Below are positions 58,765 to 64,000 of a stretch of DNA of 64,000 nucleotides, in pieces. The stretch is from Leptidea sinapis (lineage: Eukaryota > Arthropoda > Insecta > Lepidoptera > Pieridae), in NCBI RefSeq assembly GCF_905404315.1, contig NC_066287.1:2294001-2358000 (forward strand), written 5' to 3'. Made by a program: the position numbers and the translations under genes. Below the pieces are notes generated by a model, which searched no databases, was not told where the DNA came from, and saw only the letters and a list, made by a program, of their open reading frames with translations. Within the stretch, counting starts at the first letter, position 1; each line of letters opens with the position of its first letter.

Positions 58765-59639
58765 GTTGATTTTGCTAAGCCAAGTGTAATTGCAGGTACC
58801 TACACTCGCCACAGGTGACTTTGAGTGGGATAGCTTCGTCTAGAAACAAACAACCCAAGCGGTAAGGCACCGACTTCAACCCTATCAATAGGTAGCACAT
58901 ACAAATAATAGTATTTTATTAATATTAAAGGTATAATATTTGCATAAGAGGCGTATTAAGTTATTTAATACTTTTCAGTAATTGAAGTCGTTTTTTTTTA
59001 TTTTACATTATAACAACATTATAATATGCAATAAAAAGTAAAAAATAATTGCATATTCTTCTACAACTTAATAATCAACTTATTTTTAGAGTTCTCCGAA
59101 GAATAATGAAATGAAACATAAGATTACCTTAAAGTCACTCAAATTATTACGAAAATATAACGTTGATACAATTATTGTTATTGGTAATGATAGGTACTCA
59201 AATATCCGGCTAGCATATAAAAGATTCGGCCGATTTATATTTCCTCTCCCTCCTTTCTAGTTCCGAGATCCCCCGCCACCCCATACCCCTTTTATATTTA
59301 TATTTATATATTATACACGTAAAAATGTACATATCTATGTATTTATTTACCTTAGTTTTAAGTTAGTTATAAGCTCTAGTCATTAGTTTTAAGTTAGGTT
59401 AAGTGATAGCAAATAGCCAGGTTTTCCCAGTTTCCTGGATTTTCCCCCACAAACCTAATGTATTAGTTTTTTAAGCATAATAAAGTTTTATCCCTCAACA
59501 TGTAGATAGGGTTGTACATATATAAGGCTTAATTGTAAATTGCTTTAATAAGTAGATTATAAGTAATTTTGTATATATATTTTACTATCAAATATAGAAA
59601 TTTGGAATTTGATGTTTTTTTAATAAATGAAGAGTTCCG
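58765..59639. other. No recognisable gene
   Basis: A C-rich patch at 59245-59290 and an AATAAA near 59478 are seen, without an attached gene. Confidence 0.35.
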
Positions 59640-59995
59640 TTACTTGCGGTCGAGTGTCAAGAGCGTTCCGTTACTTTGTCATGGATCCCATAATCAGAAC
59701 CTAACCAAACTCTCGTCAAACTACCATTGAAGCATATTCTTTCTATTAAATAATGAATCATCGAAATCGGTTGGCGTGATATTGAGTTATTCTTCCATTT
59801 GTCGCGCAAATACTTATTGCAAATTTAAGACTTTAAGGGTTTGTTCTAAATTGATATGGGACCACACGGGAAGCAATAGTTTTCAAATAAAAAAAATAAT
59901 CATAAAATCGGTTCAACTATGCTGAAGTTCTGAGGTATCAAATAGAAATAACGTCGAATCAAAAACCTCCTCCTTTTTGTAAGTCGGTTAATAAG
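59640..59995 (+). repeat. 'Catggatcccataatcagaacc ... aagtcggttaa' repeat
   Basis: It runs from about 'gtcatggatcccataatcag' to 'aacctcctcctttttgtaag', an abundant lepidopteran repeat. Confidence 0.6.
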
Positions 59996-59999
59996 AGGA

Positions 60000-60115
60000 C
60001 AAAAGGGCAAGAGGCTTACGTGCTGGGCAGTGATACAACCGCCAATGGACATCCGCAACAACAGGGGTCGAGAGATGCGTTGCCGGCCTTTAAGATGGGA
60101 GTATGCTCTAATCTT
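60000..60115 (-). mobile_element. Non-LTR retrotransposon 3' scrap
   Basis: 'Agatgcgttgccggcctttaag' is the complement of the 'cttaaaggccggcaacgctct' block at 92-112. Confidence 0.5.
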
Positions 60116-60133
60116 GAAGGTCCCTCATGGACG

Positions 60134-60433
60134 TTCCCAATAATATCTACAGAGAGAGATAAATTACTACTTTCTACTGTCAGTAATTAGATATCAATAA
60201 TCTGAAGCTGTCCCAATATACTTACCCGCTAAGTCATTCTTATCGCGTTGTATTGGGACGCGTGTATTGCAATTTACATACATACTTCTATCGCTGGTAA
60301 GCTATACGTCGTCCCATTGATAGACAGAGTGTACGGATAAGGTGAGTTACCGTCGATAAGTTTATTGGGACAGAAAAGCCAATGATAGTTACGATTTTTA
60401 TCTCAAGTAAGAGATAGACTGAATATTGGGAAC
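60134..60433. mobile_element. 300-bp TIR element, ends GTTCCCAATA
   Basis: The ends GTTCCCAATA and TATTGGGAAC with subterminal 'gagagataa' and 'agagata' blocks. A partial copy is at 19345-19425. No coding capacity. Confidence 0.55.
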
Positions 60434-60489
60434 GGCCGTTAGTAATTTAAAATTATGAATCAACTACGTCTATATTGATTCGACAAAGT

Positions 60490-60650
60490 GGCTGTGCGAG
60501 GCAAGAAGTTTCTAGCAAAACGCGTGGCTGTAGAATGCCAGACGTCAACATGATGCGGGTGTTTTATGCTGCTGGTATCACCCTGGACACCTCTGAGCAC
60601 TCCACGTGATATATACGGTAGAAAATGCAGAGTTAATCCACATCTCTACA
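60490..60650 (-). mobile_element. Non-LTR reverse transcriptase scrap
   Basis: 'Ctctgagcactccacgtgatatat' parallels 'cggagcactccccgtgataaatg' at 33936. Heavily decayed. Confidence 0.4.
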
Positions 60651-60786
60651 CGATATATACCGCAGGCGTAGTCGCAAAGTGCGGCAACTAATACTACGCT
60701 CATATGGAAGTACTCAAGCCAGTTTCGAACAATATGTGATGTTCCAGTACATGTTCTGTTTAACGTTGCTAATAATTGATACTAAA

Positions 60787-60897
60787 ATGCCAGAATGCCT
60801 AGTAAAACTTTGTAAAAATAATACTACAAGAAATAAGAAAGAAACTGGGATCACATATCATCACCAAGTATTTTGTATTTTATTAATTTCAATGTAA
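60787..60897 (+). pseudogene. THAP-domain start, transposon relic
   Basis: The plus frame reads MPECLVKLCKNNTTRNKKET and GITYHH. This is the first part of a C2CH THAP domain (two cysteines, then the KK-x-GIT(F/Y)H block). It is truncated by a stop after 37 codons. THAP domains open P-type and related transposases; a THAP host gene is less likely given the truncation. Confidence 0.5.
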
Positions 60898-62384
60898 AAT
60901 GACACGAAGATGACACAAAATTTTAAAGATGCCATTGAGCGTCAAGATGCCAGAAACACAAGCATGTTATAGTTGCCGTAATAAAGAAGCTGTTGTTCTT
61001 AGGTAGTGCGGTATCTAGTTGGAGCAAAGCGGAGAGAAATCCTAAATCTTAGAAAATAATATAGTAAGCCCAAGTGGCTAGTGAACCTTATGCTAATGCC
61101 GACATAAAAACCATTAGAATTTAGATGAACTTGTGAATGTAAAGATAACAAACGGAACGGGCTGCACTAGACATCACATTGTATTATTGCTAATTACAGG
61201 TCTCAACTCGATTTAATAACAAGTTTAATTTATCGAGAACCTACAAAATTTATTGCCGAAACAAACTTGATTGATCTGTGATGAATCGATGCTAGAGAAA
61301 ACTGTGGAGTCGTTTCGCTATTTCGTCTTCGTTTTTTTATAATATACCTAGTTTAAGACCGTGATTAAGGCCTCCCATAAGTTTATGTTTTTTTTAAATA
61401 TGTAATTATGGCATTATTAAATATAGCATTGTGATATAAATAATAGGACGAACTGTTCACTTTAAAAATATTTCCTAATATTTAAAAAGTATTATTAAAC
61501 AATAATTATTTTTTTTGTTTATTATAATGTGTGTCGACATTTTCTTATAATTCTGGAGATCTTGGTTAGGATGCAAGGCAAAAGTAAAAGAAATATTGTG
61601 TTTTCATTGGCAGCTACTGGTATTTTAGATGGAAGAACTTGGATTGGGAGAATACCATGGTCAAAGATTCCATTGAGTACAAAGACGCAGGCCGAGCTTA
61701 AGCTAATATCAAGTGTTTAAAAGGTAAAAAAATTACACTTGCAAATGTCAAAACAATACATTGCGACTAACACCTTTGCAACTCTGATGGGAAGCAGTGG
61801 CAGGAGTCACATTGCCAATCTTTTAAATCAATATTTACACTTTCAAAAACAAAAATTATTTTAATTACAATATAAATAGTGATGCAACATTTAATACAGG
61901 TGATTCTACTTTCATCCACATCTGTAATTGCATAAAATGTACTTCTTCCTTCCTTCTTTTGATCTTTGTAATTGATGATATCTTTTGTTTATGCTTTTTA
62001 AATAAATAATAACGAGTTCTTAATCAGACCGTTCAGGTATAATTATTTAGTTATCGTATTAAAAATTTCCAGGCTGAATTATTAGGTAATTATATAAACT
62101 GATTAATCAACTGTGAAACTCTACTTTTAGATTACAATCGACTCCACAGGTTTCCGTAGTGAAATTTTAATTGGCGTATCGTTTCCATCATTCTTATTTT
62201 TGGATGTTCCAAGCCGTTCGGTATGTTCGATTTTGATTTATGCCTGGAGCGATCATGATTTGAATTTTTGACGAATGTTACGCTGTTTTTGGGAAGTTTT
62301 TTGTCGATCGGGTCTTCATAAGAATTTTGGTTAGCGTGCTGACTAAGACGGTTGCTTATTGGAATTAAATCGTTTCGATTGATT
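60898..62384. other. No recognisable gene
   Basis: A plus frame at 61529-61720 is open but has no recognisable motif. Confidence 0.35.
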
Positions 62385-62775
62385 TTTATTTGTAGACGTG
62401 GTTGCTAACTATGGGCCTGATGAGAAAGCTCATGGTCACTCAAAGGGCAGTGGAGAGGGCTTTGCTTGGAGTTGTCCTGCAAGATCTAATCAGAAATCCG
62501 TAGGAGAACCAAAGTCACCGAAATAGCCCAAACGATTACGAAACTGAAGTAGCAGTGTGTAGGGCGCATAGCTCGATGGACAGATGGCCGTTGGGGCTGT
62601 GATTTCCTTGAATGGCGACCACGTACTGGAAGATGTAGCGCTGCTAGGTTCTCCACAAAATGGACCGAAGATCTGGTGAAGATCGACGGATAACGTTGGA
62701 TGAGGGCAGCGCAGGACCGATCATCGTGGAGATCTTTGGGGAGGCCTTTGCCCAGTAGTGGACTTTTTTGCCTGT
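62385..62775 (+). mobile_element. RTE-clade retrotransposon ORF2 C-terminus
   Basis: Across frameshifts the plus strand reads GLMRKLMVTQRAVERALLGV, then RTDGRWGCDFLEWRPRTGR, RCRARFSTKWTEDLVK and WMRAAQDRSSWRSLGEAFAQ, the typical RTE end. The 5' part is missing. Confidence 0.75.
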
Positions 62776-63074
62776 GTTGAAAGAAGGATTTATATTGGTC
62801 CCATTATGATAAAAAGGAAGGAAGGAAAAATAATATGTAGATGTATATTTTTTTTCTTCAACAACAATTCAAGCATTTGTATACAGAAAGTATTAATTGG
62901 TGAAGAGGCATTCATTCACATACAATAACAACTGAACTCACAATGACACTCAAAAAGTGTCTATAGCAAAACTCTGTCAACGTGTTTCTTAGGCAGAATT
63001 TAAAAACAATAGATTTTAAACATTAATGCCACTAAATAAGGTGTTAATTTGAATGAATGTCTGTATAATTTAAT

Positions 63075-63685
63075 GTATGTCGCAAGGAAATGATTATAAC
63101 AGAGATTTGGTCAATTCCCTAAGTGATTTGATCAAATCAACGAGTGTGTTTAAAGAACAACATGATATTATCATTTCTCTAAACAAATTTAGTAATTTGA
63201 ACAAATGCAAGGGTTGGTTCCAATGACAATGATGTAAAAGCGCGCCGAGCGAGCATCAGACTTGAGTAATACCCCATACATGGACAGGTTAGGTGGAGTG
63301 TGAATTTTTTTTTAATAATATGGGCCCCGCGGGGCTTCTCCTTGGACTCTAGAAAAACATTTATCTGTTTTGAGATTAGGTTACATTAATTTGATTTACA
63401 AGAAACTGGTACGTTACCTTTTCATGGGAGTGGGGGACAGGGGACATCTCCCTCCCTCCCCCTTCCTATCTCAACCCCCTCCACCTGCGACACGATACTA
63501 AATTCTTACCAAATTATGTCTAAGTTACCAAATAAACCTTATAAATACCAACTCAACCAACCAACTCTGGCATTTGGTCAAATCACTAGATTTGTTAAGA
63601 GAAATGATAAAACCGTGTTGTTATTTTAACATCCTCCAAGATATGATCAAATCACTGTTTTTATCATATCCCTGCGACATATACT
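63075..63685. mobile_element. 611-bp fold-back element with arms of about 130 bp
   Basis: The left arm starts 'tgtatgtcgcaagg' and ends 'gtaatttgaacaaatgc' (about 63215). The right arm, reversed, starts 'tatatgtcgcaggg' and ends 'tgatttgaccaaatgcc' (about 63570). Both contain 'tgatttgatca(a/t)atc' and 'ttatcatttctct'. The central 350 bases have a GC patch and no coding frame. Confidence 0.7.
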
Positions 63686-64000
63686 TATATAAAACGACGC
63701 TCAGATATTTTTTGACGACTTCCAATAGGCGTTTGGGAGTCTTATTGTACATCAATGAGAAATGGTTTACAATACCCATCGGAATATTCCAACGAAAAGT
63801 ATAATTTTATGTTCCGCGAGTCAACTAGAAGTAACCAATTTTTTTAGGAACTGTTTTCTGTGTTACAAGCACCATGCTTAGCGCGGAGCCACCACTCAGT
63901 ACAAATATACTACAATGTATTCAAATATTCACAATTAAGATTAAGTGTATCGTGTTCACTTTAATTACTTTGTATCCATCTTATTTTTGGTAATAAATGT
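63686..64000. other. No recognisable gene
   Basis: AT-rich end of the window; nothing supported. Confidence 0.4.

Noticed and set aside
61529..61720. 63-codon plus frame with a plausible amino-acid mix
   Set aside because: No family resemblance, and an AT-rich context gives no splice or promoter support.
1..64000. CRISPR arrays, bacterial operons or phage genes
   Set aside because: No regularly spaced direct repeats. The spliced gene and SINE/LINE content are eukaryotic.

Overview
This is a eukaryotic window, almost certainly from a moth or butterfly (Lepidoptera). It is AT-rich. Its one recognisable gene is split by GT-AG introns, and most of the rest is transposable-element debris of kinds typical of lepidopteran genomes: 5'-truncated jockey-like and RTE-like non-LTR retrotransposons, tRNA-derived SINEs, mariner relics, many short terminal-inverted-repeat (TIR) elements, and the 'ctagctgaccc' and 'ctccttttttgaagtcgg' repeat families. 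There are no rRNA genes, convincing functional tRNA genes, CRISPR arrays or bacterial operons.

Confident gene: a seven-exon plus-strand gene (25480-34601) encodes a 244-residue canopy-family protein, an ER-lumenal saposin-like chaperone or cofactor. It has a signal peptide, six cysteines in canopy spacing, a long acidic tail and a C-terminal REEL motif. All six introns join in frame with canonical splice sites. Introns 2 to 6 are full of transposon fragments, and a SINE-like repeat lies directly downstream of the short 3' region.

Probable gene: a minus-strand exon at 15802-15899 looks like the first coding exon of an unidentified gene, with upstream stops, an ATG and a good donor. A GC-rich 5' non-coding exon may end at the donor at 17628. 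No downstream coding exon was recognised at lower coordinates.

Layout: 1-15.7 kb is intergenic or intronic DNA with many TIR elements, SINEs and truncated retrotransposons. 15.8-18.6 kb is the 5' end of the putative minus gene. 18.6-25.4 kb holds repeats, a GC-rich unassigned stretch (21.8-22.7 kb) and a decayed retrotransposon endonuclease. 25.4-34.8 kb is the canopy gene. 34.8-42.7 kb holds repeats, including a PIF/Harbinger-like TIR element and a 98-100 bp tandem repeat. 43-50.7 kb is a dense transposon graveyard with mariner relics carrying nested insertions, among them a small P-element-like TIR element with its target duplication intact. 50.7-64 kb holds more repeats, the best-preserved jockey-like reverse transcriptase (56.9-58.4 kb, minus), an RTE C-terminus (62.4-62.8 kb) and a 0.6 kb fold-back element (63.1-63.7 kb).

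The most unusual items are the P-like element at 44995-45365, the layered nested insertions, a repeat family carrying tRNA-like Pol III boxes, and possible transposon contributions to the 3' end of the canopy gene. Family names rest on motif recognition by eye; no database search was run.
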